This document shows positions 41,526-52,754 of a stretch of DNA of 64,000 nt, one piece after another (position 1 is the stretch's first letter; every line of letters begins with the position of its first letter). A model generated the notes under the pieces. That model did no database searches. It worked only from the letters and a program-made list of their open reading frames with translations, and had not been told where the DNA came from. Position numbers and translations under genes: made by a program. The DNA is from Streptomyces parvus (GTDB lineage Bacteria > Actinomycetota > Actinomycetes > Streptomycetales > Streptomycetaceae), in the NCBI RefSeq assembly GCF_032121415.1, contig NZ_CP135079.1:4030001-4094000 (forward strand), given 5' to 3'.

Positions 41526-41526
<1 letters not shown>
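40795..41526 (+). CDS. nuoC: NADH-quinone oxidoreductase subunit C
   Basis: The 243-residue subunit supports the NuoB/NuoD module. The signature ERExYDxxGxxFxxHPxLxRI appears as HEREAYDFFGLIFDGHPALT followed by RIMMPDDW. An N-terminal extension of about 60 residues rich in Asn/Gly precedes the conserved part. The GTG overlaps the nuoB stop (GTGA). NuoC is separate here, not fused to NuoD as in E. coli. Confidence 0.96.
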
Positions 41527-42844
<1,318 letters not shown>

Positions 42845-42848
<4 letters not shown>

Positions 42849-43702
42849 CCACCTCACGCCAAGACGTCAGTCTGGGGATGCCGCAGCTCCCCGCCACGCC
42901 CTACCCGGCCGAGGTACGCGCCCGGCTCGACGCCGATGCCGAGGAGGTGCTCGCCCGCTACCCCGGCAGCCGCTCCGCCCTGCTGCCGCTGCTGCACCTC
43001 GTGCAGTCCGAGGAGGGGTACGTCTCCCGTACGGGCATCGCCTTCTGCGCCGAGACGCTCGGCCTCACCACCGCCGAGGTCACCGCCGTCTCCACCTTCT
43101 ACTCCATGTACCGGCGCAGGCCGAGCGGCGACTACCAGGTCGGCGTGTGCACCAACACCCTGTGCGCGGTCATGGGCGGCGACGCCATCTTCGACACGCT
43201 CAAGGAGCACCTCGGGGTCGGCAACAACGAGACCACCGAGGACGGCAAGGTCACCCTCGAACACATCGAGTGCAACGCCGCCTGCGACTTCGCACCCGTC
43301 GTGATGGTCAACTGGGAGTTCTTCGACAACCAGACGCCCGAGAGCGCCACGCAGCTCGTCGACGACCTGATCGCCGGCCGGACCGTCGAGCCGACCCGGG
43401 GCGCCCCCCTCTGCTCGTACAAGGAGACCGCCCGCATCCTCGCCGGCTTCCCCGACGAGCGCCCCGGCGCCGTCGAGGCCACCGGCGGCGCGGGCCCCGC
43501 CTCCCTGATCGGGCTGAAGCTCGCCAAGGGCGAGGCGCCCCCCAAGGCGCGCGTGGTCTCCCCGCGCGCCGGACAGCCCCAGGACGGGCAGCCGCACGAC
43601 CCTTCGCCGTCCGAGCACCTCAGTTCGCACGACGCACCGCTGCAGACCTCGGCCTCCGACCCGGAGCACCCGGCCGGGCCCGCAGCCGAGGAGGGGGAGT
43701 GA
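42845..43702 (+). CDS. nuoE: NADH-quinone oxidoreductase subunit E (cluster N1a)
   Basis: The thioredoxin-like 2Fe-2S subunit has ligands C102, C107, C143 and C147 (VCTNTLC and ECNAACDFAP). At 285 residues it is about 110 longer than E. coli NuoE. The extra C-terminal tail after about residue 195 is low-complexity (Pro/Gln/Ser). The GTG overlaps the nuoD stop. Confidence 0.95.
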
Positions 43703-45081
43703 TGACCTTGGCCGCCGAGATCGACCACAACGGGACGAGCCCCGAGAAGCTGCTCGCCCCCGTCCTCTCCTCCTTCTGGGACCAGCCCGAATCCTGGACG
43801 CTGGACACCTACCGCCGCCACGAGGGCTACGAAGGGCTGCGCAAAGCGCTGGCCATGGCGCCCGACGATCTCATCGCGTACGTCAAGGACTCCGGTCTGC
43901 GCGGCCGCGGTGGCGCGGGCTTCCCCACCGGGATGAAGTGGCAGTTCATCCCGCAGGGCGACGGCAAACCGCACTATCTGGTGGTCAACGCCGACGAGTC
44001 GGAGCCGGGGACCTGCAAGGACATCCCGCTCCTCTTCGCCAACCCGCACAGCCTCATCGAGGGCATCGTGATCGCCTGTTACGCGATCCGTTCGTCCCAC
44101 GCGTTCATCTACTTGCGCGGTGAGGTCGTCCCCGTGCTGCGACGACTGCACGAGGCGGTACGAGAGGCGTACGAGGCGGGTTATCTGGGGACGGACATCC
44201 TGGGTTCAGGACTCGATCTGGAACTCACGGTGCACGCGGGCGCGGGTGCGTACATCTGTGGTGAGGAAACCGCGCTGCTCGACTCTCTCGAAGGACGGCG
44301 TGGCCAGCCCCGGCTGCGGCCCCCCTTCCCCGCGGTCGCCGGTCTGTACGCCTGCCCCACTGTGGTGAACAACGTCGAGTCCATCGCGTCGGTTCCCGCG
44401 ATCCTGAACAGGGGCAAGGACTGGTTCAAGTCGATGGGCAGCGAGAAGTCCCCGGGCTTCACGCTCTACTCGCTCAGCGGCCATGTCACCAGCCCCGGCC
44501 AGTACGAGGCCCCGCTCGGCATCACGCTCCGCCAGCTCCTCGACATGAGCGGCGGCATGCGGGCCGGGCACCGGCTGAAGTTCTGGACGCCGGGCGGCTC
44601 CTCCACCCCGATGTTCACCGAGGAGCACCTCGACGTCCCCCTCGACTACGAGGGCGTCGGCGCCGCCGGGTCCATGCTCGGCACCAAGGCGCTCCAGTGC
44701 TTCGACGAGACGACCTGCGTCGTGCGGGCCGTCACCCGCTGGACCGAGTTCTACGCCCACGAGTCCTGCGGCAAGTGCACTCCCTGCCGCGAAGGGACGT
44801 ACTGGCTGGTTCAGTTGCTCCGCGACATCGAGGCCGGCAAGGGCGAGATGGCCGACCTCGACAAGCTCAACGACATCGCCGACAACATCAACGGCAAGTC
44901 GTTCTGCGCGCTCGGCGACGGCGCGGCCTCGCCGATCTTCTCCTCGCTCAAGTACTTCCGCGAGGAGTACGAGCAGCACATCACCGGCAAGGGCTGCCCC
45001 TTCGACCCCGCCCGGTCCACGGCCTGGGCCGACGACAAGAACACCGACGGCAAGAACGCTCACCGGGGGGTGAACGCATGA
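43702..45081 (+). CDS. nuoF: NADH-quinone oxidoreductase subunit F (NADH/FMN site)
   Basis: The 459-residue subunit oxidises NADH and holds FMN and cluster N3. GRGGAGFPTGMKW and NADESEPGTCKD line the FMN/NADH sites. ESCGKCTPCREG plus a distal FCALGDGAASP supply the four cluster Cys. The ATG at 43702 shares its A with the nuoE stop; a GTG directly before it is also possible. Confidence 0.96.
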   Translation: MTLAAEIDHNGTSPEKLLAPVLSSFWDQPESWTLDTYRRHEGYEGLRKALAMAPDDLIAYVKDSGLRGRGGAGFPTGMKWQFIPQGDGKPHYLVVNADESEPGTCKDIPLLFANPHSLIEGIVIACYAIRSSHAFIYLRGEVVPVLRRLHEAVREAYEAGYLGTDILGSGLDLELTVHAGAGAYICGEETALLDSLEGRRGQPRLRPPFPAVAGLYACPTVVNNVESIASVPAILNRGKDWFKSMGSEKSPGFTLYSLSGHVTSPGQYEAPLGITLRQLLDMSGGMRAGHRLKFWTPGGSSTPMFTEEHLDVPLDYEGVGAAGSMLGTKALQCFDETTCVVRAVTRWTEFYAHESCGKCTPCREGTYWLVQLLRDIEAGKGEMADLDKLNDIADNINGKSFCALGDGAASPIFSSLKYFREEYEQHITGKGCPFDPARSTAWADDKNTDGKNAHRGVNA

Positions 45082-47588
45082 CAGTCACCACGAGTGCGCC
45101 CTCCGGGGGCGGCGAGGCGGCGGTTCCGCCCGAGGACCTGGTCACGCTGACCATCGACGGCATCGAGATCAGCGTCCCCAAGGGAACCCTGGTCATCCGG
45201 GCCGCCGAACTCCTCGGCATCGAGATCCCGCGCTTCTGCGACCACCCGCTCCTCGACCCGGCCGGCGCCTGCCGCCAGTGCATCGTCGAGGTCGAGGGCC
45301 AGCGCAAGCCGATGGCCTCCTGCACCATCACCTGCACCGACGGCATGGTCGTCAAGTCGCAGATCACCTCTCCTGTCGCCGAGAAGGCGCAGAAGGGCGT
45401 GATGGAGCTGCTGCTGATCAACCACCCGCTGGACTGCCCCGTCTGCGACAAGGGCGGCGAGTGCCCGCTCCAGAACCAGGCGATGTCGCACGGCGGCGCC
45501 GACTCCCGCTTCGAGGGCCGGAAGCGGACCTTCGAGAAGCCCGTCCCGATCTCCACCCAGGTGCTGCTGGACCGTGAGCGGTGCGTGCTCTGCGCGCGCT
45601 GCACCCGGTTCTCCAACCAGGTGGCGGGCGACCCGATGATCGAGCTGATCGAGCGCGGCGCGCTCCAGCAGGTCGGCACCGGCGAGGGCGACCCCTTCGA
45701 GTCGTACTTCTCCGGCAACACCATCCAGATCTGCCCGGTCGGCGCGCTGACCTCGGCGGCGTACCGGTTCCGCTCCCGCCCCTTCGACCTGGTCTCCACA
45801 CCGTCGGTGTGCGAGCAGTGCTCGGGCGGCTGCGGGATGCGCACCGACCACCGGCGCGGCAAGGTCATGCGCCGCCTCGCGGCCAACGAGCCCGAGGTCA
45901 ACGAGGAGTGGATCTGCGACAAGGGGAGGTTCGGCTTCCGCTACGCCCAGCAGCGCGACCGCCTCACCACCCCGCTCGTCCGCAACGCCGACGGCGAGCT
46001 GGAACCGGCGAGCTGGCCCGAGGCGCTGGAAGCCGCGGCGGCCGGACTCCTCGCCGCCCGCGGCCGCACCGGCGTCCTGACCGGTGGCCGGCTGACCGTC
46101 GAGGACTCCTACGCGTACAGCAAGTTCGCCCGGGTCGCCCTCGACACCAACGACATCGACTTCCGCTCCCGCGTCCACAGCGCCGAGGAGGCCGACTTCC
46201 TGGCCGCCCGCGTCGCCGGACGCGGCCGGGACCTCGACGGCGCAGGCGTCACGTACACCGCGCTGGAGAAGGCCCCCGCGGTCCTCCTCGTCGGGTTCGA
46301 GTCCGAGGAGGAGGCCCCCGGCGTCTTCCTCAGGCTGCGCAAGGCCCACCGCAAGAGCGGCCAGAGGACCTTCGCGCTCGCCTCGCACGCCACCCGGGGC
46401 CTGGAGAAGGCGGGCGGCACCCTGCTCCCCGCCGCCCCCGGCACCGAGACCGAGTGGCTGGACGCGCTCGCGGGCGGCGTCGGCCTGGAGGCCGAAGGGG
46501 CCGCGGCCGCCGAGGCGTTGCGCGGTGAGCACGCGCTGATCATCGTCGGCGAGCGGCTCGCGGGCGTGCCCGGCGCACTGTCCGCCGCGATCCGCACCGC
46601 CACCGCCACCGGTGCACGCCTGGTGTGGATTCCGCGCCGGGCGGGCGACCGGGGCGCGATCGAGGCCGGTGCGCTCCCCTCGCTGCTGCCCGGTGGCCGC
46701 CCGGCCACCGACCCGCGCGCCCGCGCCGAGGTAGCGGAGCTGTGGCGGCTGCCCGAACTGCCCTCCCGGCACGGCCGCGACACCGGCCAGATCGTCGAGG
46801 CCGCGGCCACCGGCGAACTGGGCGCGCTGCTCGTCGCCGGGGTCGGCGTCGAGGACCTGCCCGACCCGAACCGCGCCCTCCAGGCGCTGGACGAGGTCGG
46901 TTTCCTGGTCTCCCTCGAGCTGCGGCCGAGCGCGGTCACCGCCCGCGCGGACGTGGTCTTCCCGGTCGCCGCCGTCGCGGAGAAGTCCGGCACCTTCCTC
47001 AACTGGGAGGGCCGGGTCCGGATGTTCCAGGCGGCGCTGAAGCCCGAGCAGATGCCCAGGACGCTCGCGCCGACCGACTCCCGGGTGCTGCACATGCTGG
47101 CCGACGCCATGGACGTGCACTTCGCGCTCCCGGACCTGACCGCGGCCCGCCGCGAGCTGGACCGGCTCGGCGGCTGGGAGGGCGGCCACGCGGACGACCC
47201 GCGCGAGGGCGCGCAGCCGCTGCCCCGGCCCGGCGACGGCGAGGCGGTCCTCGCGGGCCACCGCATGCTGCTCGACCTCGGCCGGCTCCAGGAGGGCGAC
47301 ACCGCACTCGCCGGAACCCGGCACGCGGCCGTCGCCCGGCTCTCGGCGGCCACCGCCGCCGAGACCGGCGTCAAGGACGGCGACCTGCTCGCCGTCACCG
47401 GACCCGCCGGCACCGTCGAACTGCCGCTCGCCGTCACCGACATGCCGGACCGGGTGGTCTGGGTGCCGCTGAACTCGGTGGGACGCGGCATCCCCGCCGA
47501 CACCGGCGTGAACCCGGGCGGCCTGGTGCGGATCGGCCCCGGCGCCGCACCGGGCGCTCCCGTCGAACCATCGGAGGTACGAGCGTGA
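45078..47588 (+). CDS. nuoG: NADH-quinone oxidoreductase subunit G
   Basis: The largest peripheral subunit (836 residues) has an N-terminal 2Fe-2S ferredoxin domain (CDHPLLDPAGACRQC), a His-Cys cluster (HPLDCPVCDKGGECPLQ) and a 4Fe-4S site (CVLCARCTRF). A molybdopterin-oxidoreductase-like domain follows, whose CEQCSGGCGM motif suggests an extra N7-type cluster. The C-terminal half is Ala-rich and less conserved. The ATG overlaps the nuoF stop. Confidence 0.96.
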   Translation: MTVTTSAPSGGGEAAVPPEDLVTLTIDGIEISVPKGTLVIRAAELLGIEIPRFCDHPLLDPAGACRQCIVEVEGQRKPMASCTITCTDGMVVKSQITSPVAEKAQKGVMELLLINHPLDCPVCDKGGECPLQNQAMSHGGADSRFEGRKRTFEKPVPISTQVLLDRERCVLCARCTRFSNQVAGDPMIELIERGALQQVGTGEGDPFESYFSGNTIQICPVGALTSAAYRFRSRPFDLVSTPSVCEQCSGGCGMRTDHRRGKVMRRLAANEPEVNEEWICDKGRFGFRYAQQRDRLTTPLVRNADGELEPASWPEALEAAAAGLLAARGRTGVLTGGRLTVEDSYAYSKFARVALDTNDIDFRSRVHSAEEADFLAARVAGRGRDLDGAGVTYTALEKAPAVLLVGFESEEEAPGVFLRLRKAHRKSGQRTFALASHATRGLEKAGGTLLPAAPGTETEWLDALAGGVGLEAEGAAAAEALRGEHALIIVGERLAGVPGALSAAIRTATATGARLVWIPRRAGDRGAIEAGALPSLLPGGRPATDPRARAEVAELWRLPELPSRHGRDTGQIVEAAATGELGALLVAGVGVEDLPDPNRALQALDEVGFLVSLELRPSAVTARADVVFPVAAVAEKSGTFLNWEGRVRMFQAALKPEQMPRTLAPTDSRVLHMLADAMDVHFALPDLTAARRELDRLGGWEGGHADDPREGAQPLPRPGDGEAVLAGHRMLLDLGRLQEGDTALAGTRHAAVARLSAATAAETGVKDGDLLAVTGPAGTVELPLAVTDMPDRVVWVPLNSVGRGIPADTGVNPGGLVRIGPGAAPGAPVEPSEVRA

Positions 47589-48988
47589 CTGGCCTCGCCG
47601 CACTCACGACGGCGCCCGAGGGCGTCGTCCTCGCCGCCGAGGATCTCTCGATGTTCGGCACCGACCCCTGGTGGCTCGTCGTCATCAAGGCGGTCTTCTG
47701 CTTCGCGTTCCTGATGGTGACCGTGCTGTTCTCCATCGTGTGGGAGCGCAAGGTCGTCGCCTGGATGCAGTTGCGCGTCGGCCCCAACCGCAACGGCCCC
47801 TGGGGCATGCTCCAGTCGCTCGCCGACGGCATCAAGCTGATGCTGAAGGAAGACGTCATCGTCAAGCGGGCCGACAAGGCCGTCTACATCCTGGCGCCCA
47901 TCGTCGCGGCGATCCCGGCGTTCATGGCCATCGCGGTCATCCCGTTCGGTCCCGCCGACAACCAGGTGTCGATCTTCGGCCACCGTACGACGATGCAGCT
48001 CACCGACCTCCCGATCGCGATGCTCTACATCCTCGCGGTCGCCTCGGTCGGCATCTACGGCCTCGTGCTCGCGGGCTGGTCCTCCGGATCGACGTACCCG
48101 CTCCTCGGCGGTCTGCGCTCCTGCGCCCAGATGATCAGCTACGAGATCGCGATGGGCGCCGCGTTCGCCTCGGTGTTCCTCTACTCCGGGTCGATGTCGA
48201 CCTCGGCGATCGTGGAGGCGCAGGCGGACCGGTGGTTCGTCATCCTGCTGCCGGTCTCCTTCATCATCTACATCATCACGATGGTCGGGGAGACGAACCG
48301 GGCCCCGTTCGACATGCCGGAGTCCGAGGGCGACCTCGTCGGCGGGTTCAACACCGAGTACTCCTCGATCAAGTTCGCGATGTTCATGCTCGCCGAGTAC
48401 GTCAACATGGTCACCGTCTCCGCGGTCTCCGTGACCCTCTTCCTCGGCGGCTGGCGGGCTCCGTACCCGGTCAGCACCTTCTGGGAGGGCGCGAACCAGG
48501 GCTGGTGGCCGATGCTCTGGTTCGTCCTCAAGGTCCAGCTGCTGCTGTTCTTCTTCATCTGGCTGCGCGGCACCCTGCCCCGGGTCCGCTACGACCAGCT
48601 GATGAAGCTCGGCTGGAAGGTCCTCATCCCGGTCTCCGTGGTCTGGCTGATGCTCGTCGCCACCGTCCGCGCCCTGCGCAACGAGGGCTACGACTTCTCC
48701 CGGATCGTGCTGTACGTCGGCGCGGCCGTGATCGCGATCCTGCTGATCTCCTTCGTCGTCGACATGTTCCGCGACCGCAAGAGGCGGACCGAGGTGGAAG
48801 CGGCCGGGCCCGAGCCCGCCTTCGACCCGATGGCGGGCGGGTTCCCGGTGCCGCCGCTGCCCGGACAGAGCCTGCCGCCGGTGCCCAGGCGCACTCCACG
48901 ACGTGAGCGGGAGCTCGTTGTCAGTGGTGGACCGGATACTCAGAGTGACGGAAACGCGAGTGACGGAAAGGAGGCCGGCGGTGTCTGA
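47585..48988 (+). CDS. nuoH: NADH-quinone oxidoreductase subunit H
   Basis: This eight-helix membrane subunit (467 residues) forms the quinone tunnel. ERKVVAWMQLRVGPNRNGPW and GETNRAPFDMPESEGDLVGG are invariant loops. A Pro-rich C-terminal tail of about 80 residues, typical of actinobacteria, follows the last helix. The GTG overlaps the nuoG stop. Confidence 0.97.
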   Translation: MTGLAALTTAPEGVVLAAEDLSMFGTDPWWLVVIKAVFCFAFLMVTVLFSIVWERKVVAWMQLRVGPNRNGPWGMLQSLADGIKLMLKEDVIVKRADKAVYILAPIVAAIPAFMAIAVIPFGPADNQVSIFGHRTTMQLTDLPIAMLYILAVASVGIYGLVLAGWSSGSTYPLLGGLRSCAQMISYEIAMGAAFASVFLYSGSMSTSAIVEAQADRWFVILLPVSFIIYIITMVGETNRAPFDMPESEGDLVGGFNTEYSSIKFAMFMLAEYVNMVTVSAVSVTLFLGGWRAPYPVSTFWEGANQGWWPMLWFVLKVQLLLFFFIWLRGTLPRVRYDQLMKLGWKVLIPVSVVWLMLVATVRALRNEGYDFSRIVLYVGAAVIAILLISFVVDMFRDRKRRTEVEAAGPEPAFDPMAGGFPVPPLPGQSLPPVPRRTPRRERELVVSGGPDTQSDGNASDGKEAGGV

Positions 48989-49679
48989 GAAACCAGAGCT
49001 CACGGGCTCATCGGGATCCGCTGGGTCCTCGGGCCGGGCGGAGGAGTCGGGGGAGAAGTTCCAGAACCCGGTGGCCGGCTTCGGCGTGACCTTCAAGGCC
49101 ATGTTCAAGAAGCGGCTCACCGAGCAGTATCCGGAGACGCCGAAGGTGACGGCGCCCCGCTTCCACGGCCGCCACCAGCTCAACCGTCACCCGGACGGCC
49201 TGGAGAAGTGCGTCGGCTGCGAGCTGTGCGCCTGGGCGTGTCCCGCCGACGCGATCTACGTGGAGGGCGCGGACAACACCGAGGAGGAGCGCTACTCCCC
49301 GGGCGAGCGCTACGGCCGCGTCTACCAGATCAACTACGCGCGCTGCATCCTGTGCGGACTGTGCATCGAGGCATGCCCCACCCGGGCGCTGACGATGACG
49401 AACGAGTTCGAGCTGGCCAACACCACCCGCGAGAGCCTCATCTACACCAAGGACGAGCTGCTCGCGGGGTTGCAGGAGGGCATGGTCGACAGCCCGCACG
49501 CGATCTACCCCGGCATGGACGAACAGGACTACTACCGGGGCGTGGTCACCGAGGCCGCCCCCGGTACGGTCCGGCAGACGGCCGTGTCCAAGGGCGAGGG
49601 CGACAAGCCCGACGAGGACCCCATCGAGTCCACCCGGGCCGCCGACGCCACCCGGCACGACAAGGGGGTGGGCGCGTGA
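48981..49679 (+). CDS. nuoI: NADH-quinone oxidoreductase subunit I (clusters N6a/N6b)
   Basis: The ferredoxin-type subunit has two 4Fe-4S motifs, CVGCELCAWACP and CILCGLCIEACP, bridging NuoG to NuoB. At 232 residues it carries N- and C-terminal extensions compared with E. coli (180). The GTG at 48981 follows AAAGGAGG and overlaps the end of nuoH by 8 bases; the in-frame ATG further upstream lies inside nuoH. Confidence 0.96.
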   Translation: MSEKPELTGSSGSAGSSGRAEESGEKFQNPVAGFGVTFKAMFKKRLTEQYPETPKVTAPRFHGRHQLNRHPDGLEKCVGCELCAWACPADAIYVEGADNTEEERYSPGERYGRVYQINYARCILCGLCIEACPTRALTMTNEFELANTTRESLIYTKDELLAGLQEGMVDSPHAIYPGMDEQDYYRGVVTEAAPGTVRQTAVSKGEGDKPDEDPIESTRAADATRHDKGVGA

Positions 49680-50545
49680 ACGCGCTGGCCGCAGCCACCA
49701 CCACCTCCACCGGCGAGGCCGTCCAGTTCTGGATCCTGGGCACTGTCGCCGTGATCGGCGCGCTCTCCACGGTCCTGCTGAAGAGGGCGGTGCACAGCGC
49801 GCTCTCGCTCGCCGGCACCATGATCGTCCTCGCGGTGTTCTACCTCGCCAACGGGGCCTATTTCCTCGGCATCGTCCAGATCGTCGTCTACACCGGCGCG
49901 ATCATGATGCTGTTCCTCTTCGTCGTCATGCTCGTCGGCGTCACCGCGGCGGACTCCCTCAAGGAGACCCTCAAGGGGCAGCGCTGGCTGGCCGCCGGAT
50001 GCTCCCTCGGCTTCGGCATCCTGCTGATCGCCGGCATCGGCAACGCCTCGCTCTCCACGTTCAACGGGCTCGGCGCGGCCAACGCCCGGCACGGCGGCAA
50101 CGTCGAGGGACTGGCCAACCTCATCTTCACCAAGTACGTCTTCGCCTTCGAGATCACCGGCGCCCTGCTGATCACGGCGACGGTCGGCGCGATGGTGCTC
50201 ACCCACCGCGAGCGCACCGAACGGGCCAAGACCCAGCGGGAGCTGGCCGAGCAGCGCGTCCGCGAGGGCAAGCACCTCCCGCCGCTCCCCGCCCCCGGCG
50301 TCTACGCCCGGCACAACGCGGTGGACATCCCCGGTCTGCTGCCCGACGGCACGCCGTCCGACCTCACCGTCATGCAGACGCTGCGGGAGCGCGGTCAGAT
50401 CCGGGACGTCTCGCAGAAGTCCCTCGCCGACCTCAAGGCCCTGGAGCAGCGCTCCGGGGAGCGGCTCGGACGTGAGGACGCGGACGCCGTGACACGCGGG
50501 GCAGCTCCCGCGTCCGCGGCGGAGAATTCGGAGGCCGCCCAGTGA
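49676..50545 (+). CDS. nuoJ: NADH-quinone oxidoreductase subunit J
   Basis: The membrane subunit has five helices in the first about 175 residues (QIVVYTGAIMMLFLFVVMLV is the conserved third helix). A hydrophilic tail of about 115 residues rich in Arg/Glu brings it to 289. The tail is an actinobacterial addition of unknown role. The GTG overlaps the nuoI stop. Confidence 0.95.
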   Translation: MNALAAATTTSTGEAVQFWILGTVAVIGALSTVLLKRAVHSALSLAGTMIVLAVFYLANGAYFLGIVQIVVYTGAIMMLFLFVVMLVGVTAADSLKETLKGQRWLAAGCSLGFGILLIAGIGNASLSTFNGLGAANARHGGNVEGLANLIFTKYVFAFEITGALLITATVGAMVLTHRERTERAKTQRELAEQRVREGKHLPPLPAPGVYARHNAVDIPGLLPDGTPSDLTVMQTLRERGQIRDVSQKSLADLKALEQRSGERLGREDADAVTRGAAPASAAENSEAAQ

Positions 50546-50841
50546 ACCCGGTCAACTACCTCTACCTCGCGGCCCTGCTCTTCGCGATCGGCGCCTCCGG
50601 GGTGCTGATCCGGCGGAACGCGATCGTGGTGTTCATGTGCGTCGAGCTGATGCTCAACGCCTGCAATCTGGCGCTCGTCACGTTCTCCCGGATGCACGGC
50701 AACCTCGACGGGCAGATCGTCGCGTTCTTCACGATGGTCGTCGCCGCCGCGGAAGTCGTCGTCGGACTCGCGATCATCGTGTCGTTGTTCCGCTCCCGCC
50801 ACTCGGCCTCGGTCGACGACGCCAGCCTGATGAAGCTGTAA
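50542..50841 (+). CDS. nuoK: NADH-quinone oxidoreductase subunit K
   Basis: The 99-residue, three-helix antiporter-like subunit (MrpC type) has conserved Glu residues in VFMCVELMLNACNLAL and AAAEVVVGLAI, which are part of the proton path. The GTG overlaps the nuoJ stop. Confidence 0.97.
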   Translation: MNPVNYLYLAALLFAIGASGVLIRRNAIVVFMCVELMLNACNLALVTFSRMHGNLDGQIVAFFTMVVAAAEVVVGLAIIVSLFRSRHSASVDDASLMKL

Positions 50842-50854
50842 GGGGTCGGAAAAC

Positions 50855-52750
50855 GTGGAGAACCTGATTGCGCTGCTCGTCGCGGCGCCCCTGCTCGGAG
50901 CGGCGGTCCTGCTCTGCGGCGGCCGCCGGCTCGACAAGACCGGCCACTGGCTCGGCACCGCGCTCGCCGCCGCCTCGTTCGTCGTCGGACTGATCCTCTT
51001 CACCGACATGCTGGGGAAGGGCGCCGAGGACCGGGCCCTGCACCAGCACCTGTTCAGCTGGATTCCGGTCGAGGGCTTCCAGGCCGACATCGCCTTCCAG
51101 CTCGACCAGTTGTCGATGACGTTCGTCCTGCTCATCACCGGTGTGGGCACGCTGATCCACATCTACTCCATCGGTTACATGGAGCACGACGAGCGCAGGC
51201 GCCGCTTCTTCGGCTATCTCAACCTGTTCCTCGCGGCGATGCTCATCCTGGTCATCGCCGACAACTACCTGCTGCTGTACGTCGGGTGGGAGGGCGTCGG
51301 TCTGGCGTCGTTCCTGCTCATCGGCTTCTGGCAGCACAAGCCCACCGCGGCCACCGCCGCGAAGAAGGCCTTCCTGGTCAACCGGGTCGGCGACATGGGC
51401 CTGTCGATCGCCATCATGCTGATGTTCACCACCTTCGGCACCTTCGCCTTCGGGCCGGTGCTGGAGTCGGCGGGCGAGACGAGCCAGGGCAAGCTGACGG
51501 CCATCGGCCTGATGCTGCTGCTGGCCGCCTGCGGCAAGTCGGCCCAGGTGCCGCTGCAGTCCTGGCTCGGTGACGCGATGGAGGGCCCGACCCCGGTCTC
51601 CGCCCTCATCCACGCCGCGACCATGGTCACCGCCGGTGTCTATCTGATCGTCCGCTCCGGCGCGATCTTCAACGCCGCCCCGGACGCCCAGCTGGTCGTC
51701 GTCATCGTCGGTGCGGTCACGCTGATCTTCGGTGCGATCGTCGGTTGCGCGAAGGACGACATCAAGAAGGCGCTGGCCGGCTCCACGATGTCGCAGATCG
51801 GGTACATGATCCTCGCCGCGGGCCTCGGCCCCATCGGCTACATCTTCGCGATCATGCACCTGGTGACGCACGGCTTCTTCAAGGCCGGGCTCTTCCTCGG
51901 CGCGGGCTCCGTCATGCACGGCATGAACGACGAGGTCGACATGCGCAAGTACGGCGGCCTGCGGACGTACATGCCGGTCACCTTCGTCACCTTCGGGCTC
52001 GGCTATCTGGCCATCATCGGCTTCCCCGGCCTGTCCGGCTTCTTCTCCAAGGACAAGATCATCGAGGCGGCCTTCGCCAAGGGCGGCACCGAGGGCTGGA
52101 TCCTCGGCTCGGTCGCCCTCCTGGGCGCCGCGATCACCGCGTTCTACATGACGCGCGTGATGCTGATGACCTTCTTCGGCGAGAAGCGCTGGCAGCCGGA
52201 CGCGGACGGCCACGAGCCGCACCCGCACGAGTCCCCGAAGTCGATGACCATCCCGATGATCGTGCTGGCCTTCGGGTCGGTCTTCGCGGGCGGCTTCTTC
52301 GCCATCGGCGACCGGTTCGTCAACTGGCTGGAGCCGGTAACCGGTTACGACCACGGGCACTCCCCGCTGAGCGCGGCCACGGTCACCGGAGCCACCGTGG
52401 TGGCCCTGGTCGTCGGCGTCGGCATCGCCTGGGCGATGTACGGCCGCAAGCCCGTCCCGGTGCTCGCCCCGCGCGGCTCGGTCCTCACCCGGGCCGCCCG
52501 CCGCGATCTCCTCCAGGACGACTTCAACCACGTGGTCCTGGTCCGCGGCGGTGAGCACCTCACCCGCTCGCTGGTCTACGTGGACCACTCCCTGGTCGAC
52601 GGCGTCGTCAACGGTACGGCCGCGTCCGTCGGCGGGCTCTCCGGCCGGATGCGCAAGCTCCAGAACGGCTACGCCCGCACCTACGCGGTCTCGATGTTCG
52701 GCGGTACGGCGGTCGTCATCGCCGCGACCCTGCTGATGAGGGCGGTCTGA
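50855..52750 (+). CDS. nuoL: NADH-quinone oxidoreductase subunit L (proton pump)
   Basis: The 631-residue subunit is the most distal proton-pumping unit, with about 16 helices and the long lateral helix at its C-terminus. WEGVGLASFLLIGFW and PVSALIHAATMVTAGVYLIV are Mrp-type antiporter signatures. GTG start, 13 bases after nuoK, behind AAGGGG. Confidence 0.97.
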   Translation: MENLIALLVAAPLLGAAVLLCGGRRLDKTGHWLGTALAAASFVVGLILFTDMLGKGAEDRALHQHLFSWIPVEGFQADIAFQLDQLSMTFVLLITGVGTLIHIYSIGYMEHDERRRRFFGYLNLFLAAMLILVIADNYLLLYVGWEGVGLASFLLIGFWQHKPTAATAAKKAFLVNRVGDMGLSIAIMLMFTTFGTFAFGPVLESAGETSQGKLTAIGLMLLLAACGKSAQVPLQSWLGDAMEGPTPVSALIHAATMVTAGVYLIVRSGAIFNAAPDAQLVVVIVGAVTLIFGAIVGCAKDDIKKALAGSTMSQIGYMILAAGLGPIGYIFAIMHLVTHGFFKAGLFLGAGSVMHGMNDEVDMRKYGGLRTYMPVTFVTFGLGYLAIIGFPGLSGFFSKDKIIEAAFAKGGTEGWILGSVALLGAAITAFYMTRVMLMTFFGEKRWQPDADGHEPHPHESPKSMTIPMIVLAFGSVFAGGFFAIGDRFVNWLEPVTGYDHGHSPLSAATVTGATVVALVVGVGIAWAMYGRKPVPVLAPRGSVLTRAARRDLLQDDFNHVVLVRGGEHLTRSLVYVDHSLVDGVVNGTAASVGGLSGRMRKLQNGYARTYAVSMFGGTAVVIAATLLMRAV

Positions 52751-52754
52751 TCAC

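Noticed and set aside
45060..49183. Very long minus-strand frames opposite nuoG/nuoH (847 and 1024 residues)
   Set aside because: Composition is Arg/Gly/Ala/His-rich noise, complementary to well-supported nuo genes.
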